A stretch of 21,085 nt of DNA from an uncultured Corynebacterium sp. (GCF_902489365.1 NZ_CABTZR010000040.1:1-21085); one strand, 5' to 3'. Positions 14,063-20,861 are shown, counted from the first letter of the stretch. Numbers and translations are program-made. Notes: generated by a model not told the origin, from the letters alone.

Positions 14063-14964
14063 GGCCTGCGGAAGTCTTCCTTACGGCCACGGTTGTGCAG
14101 GAGCAGCCATTCCATGAATCCCTTCACGTCATGTTGCTGGACCAGGAAAAACCAGCCGAAACGAGCGAATTCCTGCGGCAGCAGCTTGCGCATGCCGCGC
14201 TGCCACAAGAGGTAGCCGCGGTTGCGGTAGGTAAAGAAGCGCTTGAACTCACCCTCTGGGTATTGCGTGTGCATTTTTCCGCCGAGGATGGGCTTGAACT
14301 CATCGGAGCCATCCGGATGTAGGTAGCTGGTGGTCAGCGCGGTACCGAAGTTTAAGCCTGAGTTGACCAGGCGGCGGTGGTACTCCACTTCATCGCCACG
14401 GATGAACAGGCGGTAGTCCGGCACGCCGACGATCTCCATGGCCTCGGCGGAGATGAGCGCGCCGTTAAAAAGCGAGGCGATGCCGGGGAGAAAATCACCC
14501 TCCAGCTCGCTCATGTAGCGCCGCCATACCAGTCCCTGGCGAAGAGGGAAGGCGAGCTTGGCGGGCTCATTGATATTGCACACGGCGGGGGAGACTTCGT
14601 GGAGTGCGTTGTTTTCCGCAACGCGGTAGAGCTCCTCCAGCACGTGGTGGTCGGCGGGGCGGCCATCATCATCAGCGCACCACACCGCATCCGCGCCGAG
14701 GGCGAGTGCGGTGAGGAATCCCAGCGCGAAGCCGCCCGCGCCACCGAGGTTGGTTTCGGAAGGCACATAGACGCCGCGCTCGCCGGCCAGTTCGTGGAGG
14801 AGATCCTCCACGGCTTGTTCCGCACCGTTATCTACCACGATCACCCACTGCACCGGGTGCGTTTGGTTCACCACCTGTTCAAGGGAGGCGCGCAGCAGCT
14901 CCACGCGCTGGTGGGTGACGATCACAGCGGCCGTCGTACCGGCCTGGGACAGAGTGGCAGTCAT
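14059..14964 (-). CDS. glfT1: GlfT1, initiating galactofuranosyltransferase
   Basis: A 301-residue GT2-family (GT-A fold) enzyme close in length to M. tuberculosis GlfT1 (Rv3782). Visible motifs are AVIVTHQR at the first strand, VIVVDNGA, the donor-binding NLGGAGGF, and the metal-binding WCADDDGRP. A later FIRGDEVEYHRR is in the position of the catalytic acidic residues. There are no membrane helices; the enzyme acts at the inner face of the membrane. GlfT1 adds the first galactofuranoses from UDP-galactofuranose to the decaprenyl-PP-GlcNAc-rhamnose acceptor. The start ATG 14964 has CACAAT seven bases upstream. It diverges from the GNAT gene and converges with the second GtrA gene. Wzm-Wzt lie nearby, as in mycobacteria. 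Confidence 0.93.
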   Translation of the reverse strand: MTATLSQAGTTAAVIVTHQRVELLRASLEQVVNQTHPVQWVIVVDNGAEQAVEDLLHELAGERGVYVPSETNLGGAGGFALGFLTALALGADAVWCADDDGRPADHHVLEELYRVAENNALHEVSPAVCNINEPAKLAFPLRQGLVWRRYMSELEGDFLPGIASLFNGALISAEAMEIVGVPDYRLFIRGDEVEYHRRLVNSGLNFGTALTTSYLHPDGSDEFKPILGGKMHTQYPEGEFKRFFTYRNRGYLLWQRGMRKLLPQEFARFGWFFLVQQHDVKGFMEWLLLHNRGRKEDFRRP

Positions 14965-14971
14965 GGGTTCT

Positions 14972-14977
14972 ATTGTG
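14972..14977 (-). promoter_or_regulatory. Possible -10 element for glfT1 (CACAAT)
   Basis: CACAAT on the minus strand lies seven bases before the ATG at 14964. It keeps A2 and T6 of the -10 consensus but lacks the first T, so it is weaker than the others in this window. Confidence 0.25.
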
Positions 14978-14994
14978 CCACCCGTGATGAGTTA

Positions 14995-15000
14995 TACGAT
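14995..15000 (+). promoter_or_regulatory. Predicted -10 element (TACGAT) for the GNAT gene
   Basis: TACGAT (within TATACGAT) is six bases before the ATG at 15007, with no ribosome-binding site, so a leaderless transcript is likely. It shares a 42-base divergent region with glfT1. Confidence 0.4.
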
Positions 15001-15006
15001 GCTGCC

Positions 15007-15600
15007 ATGGCTGTAAAAAGCATCGAAGACATGTGGGCTCCATTCAAACTCACTGTGCGGGTCGGCGAGCTGTCCCTGCGGGTGCTGCGCGACAGTGACA
15101 TCGCCGCTATCCACGGTGTTAGCGCCGCTGAGATATTTGGTGAGCCGCTTCCGGAGTACACCTTCCCGTGGTTGAAGGAGAAGCCGGACCCGAGCTTCCG
15201 GTGGGCGCATCGCGCGCAGATGTCCCCGGAAGAATGGTCGCTCGATTTTGGCGTGCACCTTGATGGTGAGGTTATCGGCTCGGTGGATCTACGGGCACAG
15301 AATTTCCCCGAGGAGCATGAGGTTGTAACGGGATCGTGGATCTACCACCGCCTTCAGGGTCGCGGTATTGGTACGCAGATCCGCCACGCCGTTGCGGTCT
15401 TCTGCTTTGATTACTTGGGTGCGCATCGGTTGCGCTCGGAGTGGGAGCCGGGAAATGAAGCTTCCCAGGCTGTGTCGCGCAAGCTGGGCTATGCCATTGA
15501 CGGCAACAAGGCGGTGCTGTGCAAAGAGGATTACCAGCCGGGGCCGAAAGTGACTGTGGCCGGCATGAGCCAAGAACTGCGCGAGATGCTCGGGGCGTGA
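15007..15600 (+). CDS. GNAT-family N-acetyltransferase (RimJ/RimL-like)
   Basis: A 197-residue protein with the GNAT fold. The acetyl-CoA pyrophosphate loop is QGRGIGT (residues 117-123), and the late motif GNEASQAVSRKLGY (149-162) is typical of the RimJ/RimL branch that acetylates protein N-termini or small amines. The N-terminal region reads LRVLRDSDIAAIHGVS, the usual start of these enzymes. A clustered aromatic stretch, YTFPWLKEKPDPSFRW, may shape the acceptor site. Substrate cannot be told from sequence. It is divergent from glfT1 and convergent with wzt, an isolated plus-strand gene within the galactan cluster. The ATG at 15007 gives MAVKSIEDMW and has a -10 hexamer six bases upstream. 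Confidence 0.85.
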   Translation: MAVKSIEDMWAPFKLTVRVGELSLRVLRDSDIAAIHGVSAAEIFGEPLPEYTFPWLKEKPDPSFRWAHRAQMSPEEWSLDFGVHLDGEVIGSVDLRAQNFPEEHEVVTGSWIYHRLQGRGIGTQIRHAVAVFCFDYLGAHRLRSEWEPGNEASQAVSRKLGYAIDGNKAVLCKEDYQPGPKVTVAGMSQELREMLGA

Positions 15601-15615
15601 GGTGCCCTACGTGAC

Positions 15616-15654
15616 GAAGTTCTTGCCGGCTATTCAAGATCTGGCCAGAACTTT
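15616..15654. terminator. Bidirectional hairpin between convergent GNAT and wzt genes
   Basis: AAGTTCTTGCCGG (15617-15629) can pair with CTGGCCAGAACTT (15641-15653) around an 11-base loop, with one mismatch and one G-U pair. It is the only strong structure in the 81-base convergent space and probably ends both transcripts. No T tract follows on either strand, so factor-independent termination is uncertain. Confidence 0.45.
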
Positions 15655-15681
15655 GGCAACTAGGGCAGTAGGAACAGAAAC

Positions 15682-16479
15682 TTAGACGTTCTCCTCGTTG
15701 TCGAAGCGCTTGCGCAAGTCCCGCACGTACTGGCCAACCTCAGGGCCTTCGTACTCGCCGACGACGTCGGAGACCTCGCCCACCGACCGAATCTGACCGT
15801 GGTCGATCCACAGCGCGGTATCGCACAGCTGCGCCAGGAAGTCATTGGAGTGGGAAGCGAAGACTAGGATGCCGGAGCGCTTCACCAGGTCCTGGAGCCG
15901 CACGCGGGCCTTGGCCATGAAGGCGGCGTCGACGGCGCCGATGCCTTCGTCGAGAAGCAGGATCTCCGGCTCAATGGAGGTCACAACACCGAGGGCTAGG
16001 CGCACGCGCATACCGGTGGAGTAGGTGCGCAGCGGCATGGAGAGGCAATCACCCAGCTCAGAGAACTCCGCGATCTCATCCATCTTGGCCTTCATCTGCT
16101 TGATGGTCTGGCCCAAGAAGAGGCCGCGGATGATGATGTTGTCATAGCCGGAAACCTCCGGGTCCATGCCCACGCCCAAGTCGAAGACGGGGGCCACGCG
16201 CCCGCGCACGTTGGCGGCGCCGCGGGTGGGCTCGTAGATACCGGAGAGCAGGCGCAGCAGAGTGGTTTTGCCCGCGCCGTTGTGGCCGACGAGGCCGACG
16301 CGGTCACCTTCGCGCAGGTGGAGGTTGATGTCTTTGAGCGCTTCCACCATGACCACGTTCTGGTCATTCTTGCCAATGGAGCCACCGGCCGTGGAGAGCA
16401 TCGCCTTCTTCAGGGAGCGGGACTTGGCATCAAAGATGGGAAAGTCCACGCAAGCGTTATACGTATCAATGGAAACCAT
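15682..16479 (-). CDS. wzt: Wzt-type ABC transporter ATPase (galactan export)
   Basis: A 265-residue ABC ATPase. The Walker A motif GHNGAGKT is at 65-72, a signature helix with YSTGM (153-157) replaces the usual LSGGQ as is normal in polysaccharide and teichoic-acid exporters, Walker B ILLLDE is at 173-178, and the switch histidine is H210. The segment VFDLGVGMDPEVSGYDNI is typical of this Wzt/TagH group. It lacks the extra C-terminal carbohydrate-binding domain found in some Wzt proteins. The M. tuberculosis counterpart is Rv3781, paired with Rv3783; the pair is implicated in moving lipid-linked galactan across the membrane. The start ATG 16479 has AAGGA six bases upstream, 12 bases after the wzm stop, so the two are one operon. 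Confidence 0.93.
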   Translation of the reverse strand: MVSIDTYNACVDFPIFDAKSRSLKKAMLSTAGGSIGKNDQNVVMVEALKDINLHLREGDRVGLVGHNGAGKTTLLRLLSGIYEPTRGAANVRGRVAPVFDLGVGMDPEVSGYDNIIIRGLFLGQTIKQMKAKMDEIAEFSELGDCLSMPLRTYSTGMRVRLALGVVTSIEPEILLLDEGIGAVDAAFMAKARVRLQDLVKRSGILVFASHSNDFLAQLCDTALWIDHGQIRSVGEVSDVVGEYEGPEVGQYVRDLRKRFDNEENV

Positions 16480-16491
16480 GGACGATCCTTT

Positions 16492-17382
16492 CTAGACCCA
16501 GTAGGAGACGCGGAAGCGCCACTGGCGCATGGCCAGGCCAGCGATGAGCAGGCCGGCGACGGTGCAGCCGATGACGATGAGCCAGTGATAACCGGCGACG
16601 GGCTCGCCGATCATGGGGGCGCGGATGATCTCCATGTAGTGGTAGAGCGGGTTGATCTCAGCGATGCGCGCGCGGCTGGCCACGGCACCTCCCTGCTCCT
16701 TCAGGGTGTTGGTCATCCACACGATCGGGGTGACGTAGAAGAGCAGCTGGGTCAGCGCCTCCAGCAGCGGAGCGACGTCACGGAAGCGGGTGGCGATGAT
16801 GCCGAAGAACATGGCGACCCACACGCCGTTAACCAGGAAGAGTCCAAGCGCAGGGATGAACAGGAAGAACTCCCATCCCAAGTGGCGCGGGAAGATAAGA
16901 ATGAGCAACAGCCAGATGATGAGGTTGTGGCCCAAGAAAAGGGTTTGCCGCCAGACCAGGCGGTAGACATGCACGGAAAGCGGTGCCGGGAGCTGTTTGA
17001 TCAGGCCTTCGTTGTCAATGAAGACCGTCGAGCCTTCCTTAATGGCACCCGAAATGAAGTTCCACATGATAAGGCCCACGGTCACGTGGGGCAGGAATTC
17101 TGCAACCGGGATCTGGAAGAGCATGGAGTACAGCAGGCCAAGCGCCGCGGCCATCACACCGGTCGCGATGGTGATCCAGAACGGACCCAGCACCGAGCGG
17201 CGGTAGCGCTGCTTGATGTCTTGGATGCCCAGCTTGAACCACAGCTCGCGCTGGCGCGCGCCTTGCAGGAGATCAGCGAAGGCCGCCGACATGGTCATGG
17301 AACGCGAGGCCGGCTCCTCGCCGGGTGCAGGCGCGGAGGTCATGCGGGCGACGTCGTCACGCAGGTTTTTCTTGTCTTGCAC
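16492..17382 (-). CDS. wzm: Wzm-type ABC-2 transporter permease (galactan export)
   Basis: A 296-residue ABC-2 permease. After a polar 60-residue N-terminus with the hallmark QRYRRSVLGPFW, six membrane helices follow, ending in FRVSYWV. It is the membrane partner of the ATPase downstream and corresponds to Rv3783 of M. tuberculosis. The complex would export the decaprenyl-PP-linked galactan made by GlfT1 and GlfT2. I place the start at GTG 17382, where TAGGGT lies exactly seven bases upstream; a GTG at 17391 and a longer frame to 17424 would overlap or precede that promoter. The gene is divergent from the aminotransferase-fold gene across about 156 bases. Confidence 0.92.
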   Translation of the reverse strand: MQDKKNLRDDVARMTSAPAPGEEPASRSMTMSAAFADLLQGARQRELWFKLGIQDIKQRYRRSVLGPFWITIATGVMAAALGLLYSMLFQIPVAEFLPHVTVGLIMWNFISGAIKEGSTVFIDNEGLIKQLPAPLSVHVYRLVWRQTLFLGHNLIIWLLLILIFPRHLGWEFFLFIPALGLFLVNGVWVAMFFGIIATRFRDVAPLLEALTQLLFYVTPIVWMTNTLKEQGGAVASRARIAEINPLYHYMEIIRAPMIGEPVAGYHWLIVIGCTVAGLLIAGLAMRQWRFRVSYWV

Positions 17383-17389
17383 GCCATTC

Positions 17390-17395
17390 ACCCTA
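17390..17395 (-). promoter_or_regulatory. Predicted -10 element for wzm-wzt (TAGGGT)
   Basis: TAGGGT on the minus strand, seven bases (GAATGGC), then GTG at 17382. AGGGTG could also act as a ribosome-binding site, so either a leaderless or a short-leader transcript fits. Confidence 0.4.
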
Positions 17396-17435
17396 GCGCG
17401 CACGTCCGCCAAAAACCTACACACACGCCCGTAAC

Positions 17436-17463
17436 CTGGGAAAACGCGAGCGAGCTGGGAAAA
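17436..17463. repeat. Two direct copies of CTGGGAAAA, 19 bases apart
   Basis: Identical nine-base copies at 17436-17444 and 17455-17463 lie on one face of the helix (about two turns apart) in the space between divergent wzm and the aminotransferase-fold gene. A looser copy, TTAGGAAAG, follows at 17471. They could be tandem regulator sites. Confidence 0.45.
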
Positions 17464-17470
17464 TCTAGGG

Positions 17471-17499
17471 TTAGGAAAGATTTACGTAGGGCGTATAGA
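17471..17499 (+). promoter_or_regulatory. Predicted promoter of the aminotransferase-fold gene
   Basis: TTAGGA (17471-17476), a 17-base spacer, then TATAGA (17494-17499). The transcript would start near 17506 and have a leader of about 33 bases that contains the AGGAAGG ribosome-binding site at 17524-17530. Confidence 0.4.
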
Positions 17500-17538
17500 G
17501 TAGGGAGTCGATCGGACGATTCGAGGAAGGGTTGAAGC

Positions 17539-18750
17539 ATGACGGAACAGTATGACGTCGCCAGCGTGCGAGGTCTTTACACTGGTCTGTCCGATGGTTG
17601 GACCTACCTGAACGCGCATGCCGCGCCGCAGATTGCGGAGCGTGTGGCCTCTGGCGTTGCCCGTTCTTTCCGCATGTCCGCCACGGTGAAGCCGCTGGAG
17701 GACGCCGTGGGCGCGCACTCGGCGCATCACGATCCAGGCGAGCTCCACGCGGCTGACATGTATGCCTCCGCGCGCCGGGCCATGGCGGATCTCACGGGTG
17801 CCACGGCGGAACGAGTCATCCTGGGCCCGTCGCTGCCGGTGCTGTACCAAGCTTTGGGCGTAGCACTGCGCCCGCTGCTGCGCCGCCAGTCTTCGGTGGT
17901 GCTCTCCCGCTTTGATTCGCCGGAGATGACACGCGCGTTTGAGCACGTGGGCGCTGATATTCGGTGGGCGCAGCCGGATTTGGGTACGGGCGAGCTGCCG
18001 GCATTCCAATACGCCGATTTGGTTGATGGCTCGACGCGTTTTGTCGCCTTTTCCGCCGCCCACGAGCTGCTGGGCACTGTAACACCGGCCGCGGAGATCA
18101 TCGATGCGGTCCATGAGCGTTCGCGCGCCTGGGTGCTTGTCGACGTCTCCTCGATCGCCCCCTACCGCCTCCTCGACTTTGATGCGATTGGGGCGGACAT
18201 TCTCGGTGTGGATGTGGGCGCTCTTGGTGGCCCGCAGATGGCGGCGCTGGTCTTCCGCGACACCGCGATGTTCCGCCGTCTCGATGAGCTTGTCGTTGGC
18301 CCGGTCTCCGCGGGTTTGGCCGGTGGCGTTGGTCCCCTAGTGGACCATTTGGCGGAACTTGCCGGCGGCGAACGCGGTTCGCGCCGCGTGCGCCTGGGGC
18401 GCTCGCTCGATGCGCTGTCGTCTTACATGGAGGATCTCTGCGGTGATCTCTATAGCCTGCTGGGCACGCTTCCGGCCGTTCACATCCTGGGTGTGACCGG
18501 TGAGGCGGCTGCCGATGCCTCCGATGACCGCCTCCCGCGGCTTACCTTCGCCGTGCGCGACGTACCCGCGGACGTGATTCACCGCCGCCTCTTCGACAAT
18601 GGTTTGGTGACTACCATCGCTCCGCACACCCCCTTGCTCACGGAGATGGGCGTGGAGGAGGTTGGCGGTGCCGTGACAGTCTCTCTAAGCCCTTTCAGCA
18701 CGTACCAGGACATCGAGCACCTGACTCGCGTCGTGGCCTCCTTGGCCTAG
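17539..18750 (+). CDS. Class V aminotransferase/cysteine-desulfurase-fold protein lacking the PLP lysine (Rv3778c-like)
   Basis: A 403-residue protein with the length and fold pattern of SufS/Csd-type class V aminotransferases: YLNAHAAP at the start, LGTVTPAAEI, LVDVSSIAPYRLLDFDAIGADI, then the PLP-lysine region. D202 matches the aspartate that holds the PLP ring nitrogen. However, where the family has SGHKxxGPxG this protein has DVGALGGPQM, so the lysine is A228. The entire protein has one lysine, K51, near the N-terminus. The C-terminal GHHC active-site loop is IAPH, and the substrate-binding Arg is replaced (GAVTVSLSPFST). A Schiff base with PLP is therefore not expected; a structural or regulatory role is more likely. 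It resembles the gene annotated Rv3778c beside the mycobacterial AG locus. The reading frame is intact with a good ribosome-binding site, so it is not an ordinary pseudogene. Confidence 0.85.
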   Translation: MTEQYDVASVRGLYTGLSDGWTYLNAHAAPQIAERVASGVARSFRMSATVKPLEDAVGAHSAHHDPGELHAADMYASARRAMADLTGATAERVILGPSLPVLYQALGVALRPLLRRQSSVVLSRFDSPEMTRAFEHVGADIRWAQPDLGTGELPAFQYADLVDGSTRFVAFSAAHELLGTVTPAAEIIDAVHERSRAWVLVDVSSIAPYRLLDFDAIGADILGVDVGALGGPQMAALVFRDTAMFRRLDELVVGPVSAGLAGGVGPLVDHLAELAGGERGSRRVRLGRSLDALSSYMEDLCGDLYSLLGTLPAVHILGVTGEAAADASDDRLPRLTFAVRDVPADVIHRRLFDNGLVTTIAPHTPLLTEMGVEEVGGAVTVSLSPFSTYQDIEHLTRVVASLA

Positions 18751-18772
18751 AACCTCAACGAGGGAGTCTAGA
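18748..18772. terminator. Weak hairpin between convergent stops
   Basis: CTAGA and TCTAG, with CCTC and GAGG inside them, form an imperfect stem across the 17-base gap and both stop codons of the convergent genes. It is short and bulged, with no T tract. Confidence 0.25.
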
Positions 18773-19724
18773 CCTCGAGGACGAGCTTGCCCGTGACCTC
18801 GCCGGAGTCGAGGGCTTTGTGGGCTTCGGCGGCGTCGGCAAGCGCAAAAGTGCGATGCAGGTGGTGCTTGACACTGCCGTCTTCCAGCCAAGGCCAGACG
18901 TTTTTAACGGTGTCCGCAACGATGGCGGCCTTGCCCTCCAACGAGCGGGAGCGCAGCGTGGTGCCCTGCAGGGTCAGGCGCTTGTTGAGGAGGATAGCCA
19001 TGTTGAGCTCGGCCTTCGTGCCGCCCTGCATGCCAATGGTGACCATGTGGCCGCCCTTAGCCAGCGCGATGAGGTTCTTCTTGAGGTACTTCGCGCCCAT
19101 GATGTCGAGGATGACATCGCATTGGTTCTTCAGCTCCTCGGCGAAGTCCTGCTCGTTGTAGTTGATGAGGATGTCCGCGCCGAGCTCCTTGCAGGTCTCG
19201 AGCTTTTCGTCCGATCCAGCCGTCACCGCGACGGTGGCGCCGAGGTTTTTCGCCACCTGGATGGCGAAGGTGCCGATACCGCCCGCGCCGCCGTGGATGA
19301 GGATGGTCTGGCCCTGTGCGAGGCCAGCTTCCATAGCGATGTTGGACCATACGGTGCAGGCCACCTCGATGACGGACGCGGCCTCGGCAAAGGAGTAGCC
19401 GCTGGGGATGGGCAGCAGCTGGCCTTGCGGCACGGCCACGTACTCGGCGTAGCCACCGCCGGCCAGCAGTGCGCCGACCTTGGAGCCAACCTCGACGTCG
19501 GTGTTACCGGCATCGACGACTTCGCCTGCGACTTCGAGGCCGATAGTCTCCGAAGCGCCCGGCGGGGGCGGGTAGTGCCCGCGGGCCTGAAGCAGGTCGG
19601 CGCGGTTTACGCCGGCGGCTTTGACTTTAACGAGGACTTCGCCGGCAGCTAGTTCTGGTGTGGCGACATCCCCCAACTCTAGCGAGTGTGGGTCTTCCGG
19701 ATTGGTCTGAATGATGGCTTTCAT
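18768..19724 (-). CDS. NAD(P)H quinone oxidoreductase, zinc-free MDR family (PIG3-like)
   Basis: A 318-residue medium-chain dehydrogenase/reductase without the zinc-ligand cysteines of alcohol dehydrogenases. VKVKAAGVNRADLLQARGHYP (split across residues 32-51) and PPPPGASETIGLEVAGEV are characteristic of the PIG3/TP53I3 quinone oxidoreductase group. The NADPH-binding loop is HGGAGGIGTFAIQVAK (144-159). It would reduce quinones or enones in the cytoplasm. It resembles Rv3777, which neighbours Rv3778c in mycobacteria, so the pairing with the gene to its left is conserved. The ATG at 19724 has TACGGT eight bases upstream, and the gene lies 15 bases after the flavoprotein stop, so it may be transcribed both alone and with that gene. 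Confidence 0.88.
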   Translation of the reverse strand: MKAIIQTNPEDPHSLELGDVATPELAAGEVLVKVKAAGVNRADLLQARGHYPPPPGASETIGLEVAGEVVDAGNTDVEVGSKVGALLAGGGYAEYVAVPQGQLLPIPSGYSFAEAASVIEVACTVWSNIAMEAGLAQGQTILIHGGAGGIGTFAIQVAKNLGATVAVTAGSDEKLETCKELGADILINYNEQDFAEELKNQCDVILDIMGAKYLKKNLIALAKGGHMVTIGMQGGTKAELNMAILLNKRLTLQGTTLRSRSLEGKAAIVADTVKNVWPWLEDGSVKHHLHRTFALADAAEAHKALDSGEVTGKLVLEV

Positions 19725-19732
19725 GCCACACC

Positions 19733-19738
19733 ACCGTA
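19733..19738 (-). promoter_or_regulatory. Predicted -10 element (TACGGT) for the quinone oxidoreductase gene
   Basis: TACGGT on the minus strand is eight bases before the ATG at 19724, inside the 15-base gap after the flavoprotein gene. No ribosome-binding site is visible. Confidence 0.35.
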
Positions 19739-19739
19739 C

Positions 19740-20636
19740 TTAAATCCAATCATCCTCGACGAGGAAGGCGTTAACCGCGATGGCTGCGGCGTTGGCTTCG
19801 CCCATCGCTACTGCGACCTGCGCCGGTGGGTTGACCACGTTGCCTACGGCCCAGATGCGCGGGTGGCTGGTGGCACCAGATTCGCCGACCTTGATCACGG
19901 TGCCGCCCATCGCGGCGGGCGGGCTGTGTCGCTCTAGGCTGAGCTCAGCTAAGAACTCATCGTGCGGGTGAGGGACAGGCATGTAGAACAGTGCATCGAC
20001 GGCATGGGCGTCGTCTCCAACCAAGACTTTTCCGTCCTGGAAGGCGGTGACGGGGCCGCCGACAAGCGCAATGCCCCGCCGAGTCAGATCCGCGCGCTGC
20101 TCGTCGGTGAATTCCATTCCATTGGTGAAGAAGGTGATGTCCTTCGACCACTGGCGCAGAACCGCGGCATGGTGGAAGGAGAACTCGCCGATGTAGAGCA
20201 CGCCGAGCTTCTTGTCCGCCACCTCGTATCCGTGGCAGTAGGGGCAGTGGAGGACTGTATCTCCCCAGTTTTCTTCGAGCCCCGGGATGTTTGGATGTAC
20301 GTCGTCCACGCCGCTGGCGACGATGATGGAGCGGGCCGCGACGGTCTCACCGTTGCTCAACGTGGCGGTGAGTGTTCGGTCATTATCGGTGACGGATTTT
20401 ACGGTGGCGTTTAAGATCTGTACGCCGTAGTTGCGCAGCTGCTCCTTGCCGCGCTCCTGGAACTCGAGTGGTGGTGTGCCCTCGAGGGCGATAACACCGT
20501 GGATTTCATGAGCAAAGCGGTTGCGGGGCGTGGTGGAATCAACAACGAGGACACTGCGGCGGGCGCGGACCATGACCAGTGCTGCCTGAAGGCCGGCCGC
20601 GCCACCGCCGATGATGAGGGTATCGACTGTCTGCAT
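19740..20636 (-). CDS. Thioredoxin-reductase-like FAD/NAD(P)-dependent oxidoreductase
   Basis: A 298-residue two-dinucleotide-fold flavoprotein. The FAD loop IIGGGAAGLQAA begins near residue 8 and is followed by VLVVDSTTPRNRF. The redox motif HCPYCHGYE holds C131 and C134, matching the CxxC of thioredoxin reductases, although CPYCHG marks a distinct subgroup from true TrxB (CATC). The NADPH domain (GVLYIGEFSFHH) departs from the usual GxGxxA pattern. The late FAD motif reads WAVGNVVNPPAQVAVA, with Asn where TrxB has Asp. Substrate is unknown; a small disulfide or a role as oxidase is possible. I place the start at ATG 20636, since the longer frame to 20672 would include the predicted promoter. 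It is followed by the quinone oxidoreductase gene. Confidence 0.85.
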   Translation of the reverse strand: MQTVDTLIIGGGAAGLQAALVMVRARRSVLVVDSTTPRNRFAHEIHGVIALEGTPPLEFQERGKEQLRNYGVQILNATVKSVTDNDRTLTATLSNGETVAARSIIVASGVDDVHPNIPGLEENWGDTVLHCPYCHGYEVADKKLGVLYIGEFSFHHAAVLRQWSKDITFFTNGMEFTDEQRADLTRRGIALVGGPVTAFQDGKVLVGDDAHAVDALFYMPVPHPHDEFLAELSLERHSPPAAMGGTVIKVGESGATSHPRIWAVGNVVNPPAQVAVAMGEANAAAIAVNAFLVEDDWI

Positions 20637-20645
20637 AGGCCCGAG

Positions 20646-20664
20646 TAAACCCGAGGAGGGTTTA
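20646..20664. promoter_or_regulatory. Inverted repeat over the flavoprotein promoter (operator candidate)
   Basis: TAAACCC-GAGGA-GGGTTTA is a perfect seven-base inverted repeat with a five-base centre. It overlaps the predicted -10 (20661-20666, minus strand) and the expected start point, the classic site for a repressor; it could also form a small hairpin in the leader. Confidence 0.4.
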
Positions 20665-20666
20665 TA
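20661..20666 (-). promoter_or_regulatory. Predicted -10 element of the flavoprotein gene (TATAAA)
   Basis: TATAAA on the minus strand, giving a leader of roughly 18 bases before ATG 20636. No good -35 is seen. Confidence 0.4.
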
Positions 20667-20703
20667 TGGCAATGGTTTTCAGTAGTTTGTGGCAGGCGTC
20701 ACG

Positions 20704-20743
20704 CCCAACCCTGACTTGGCCAAGTTAGTGCCGAAGGGTTGGG
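20704..20743. repeat. Nested inverted repeats upstream of the SulP gene
   Basis: The outer arms CCCAACCC (20704-20711) and GGGTTGGG (20736-20743) enclose a perfect 12-base palindrome, ACTTGGCCAAGT (20714-20725). This 195-base divergent intergenic region otherwise shows only weak promoter-like sequence, such as TATCCT at 20818-20823. Confidence 0.45.
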
Positions 20744-20861
20744 GTGTGGTGGGAATTCGTCAACATGAGGCATCGGCCAGAATCGGGAATCCGGCCGTCG
20801 AAGGAAGGCGCCTTGTGTATCCTTTGGGTGTCGTTGAGCCTTTAAGGAGCAAGAAAGTAGC

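Noticed and set aside
14377..15006. Upstream extension of the GNAT gene frame
   Set aside because: It lies antisense to glfT1; the acetyltransferase fold begins at ATG 15007, which has a -10 hexamer six bases before it.
16282..17535. A 417-codon open frame antisense to wzt and wzm
   Set aside because: Low-complexity charged composition, no domain, and it covers two clearly conserved transporter genes on the other strand.
17539..18750. Annotating the aminotransferase-fold gene as a pseudogene
   Set aside because: There is no stop or frameshift, the length is normal, and promoter and ribosome-binding site are present; only active-site residues are missing, which fits a pseudoenzyme.
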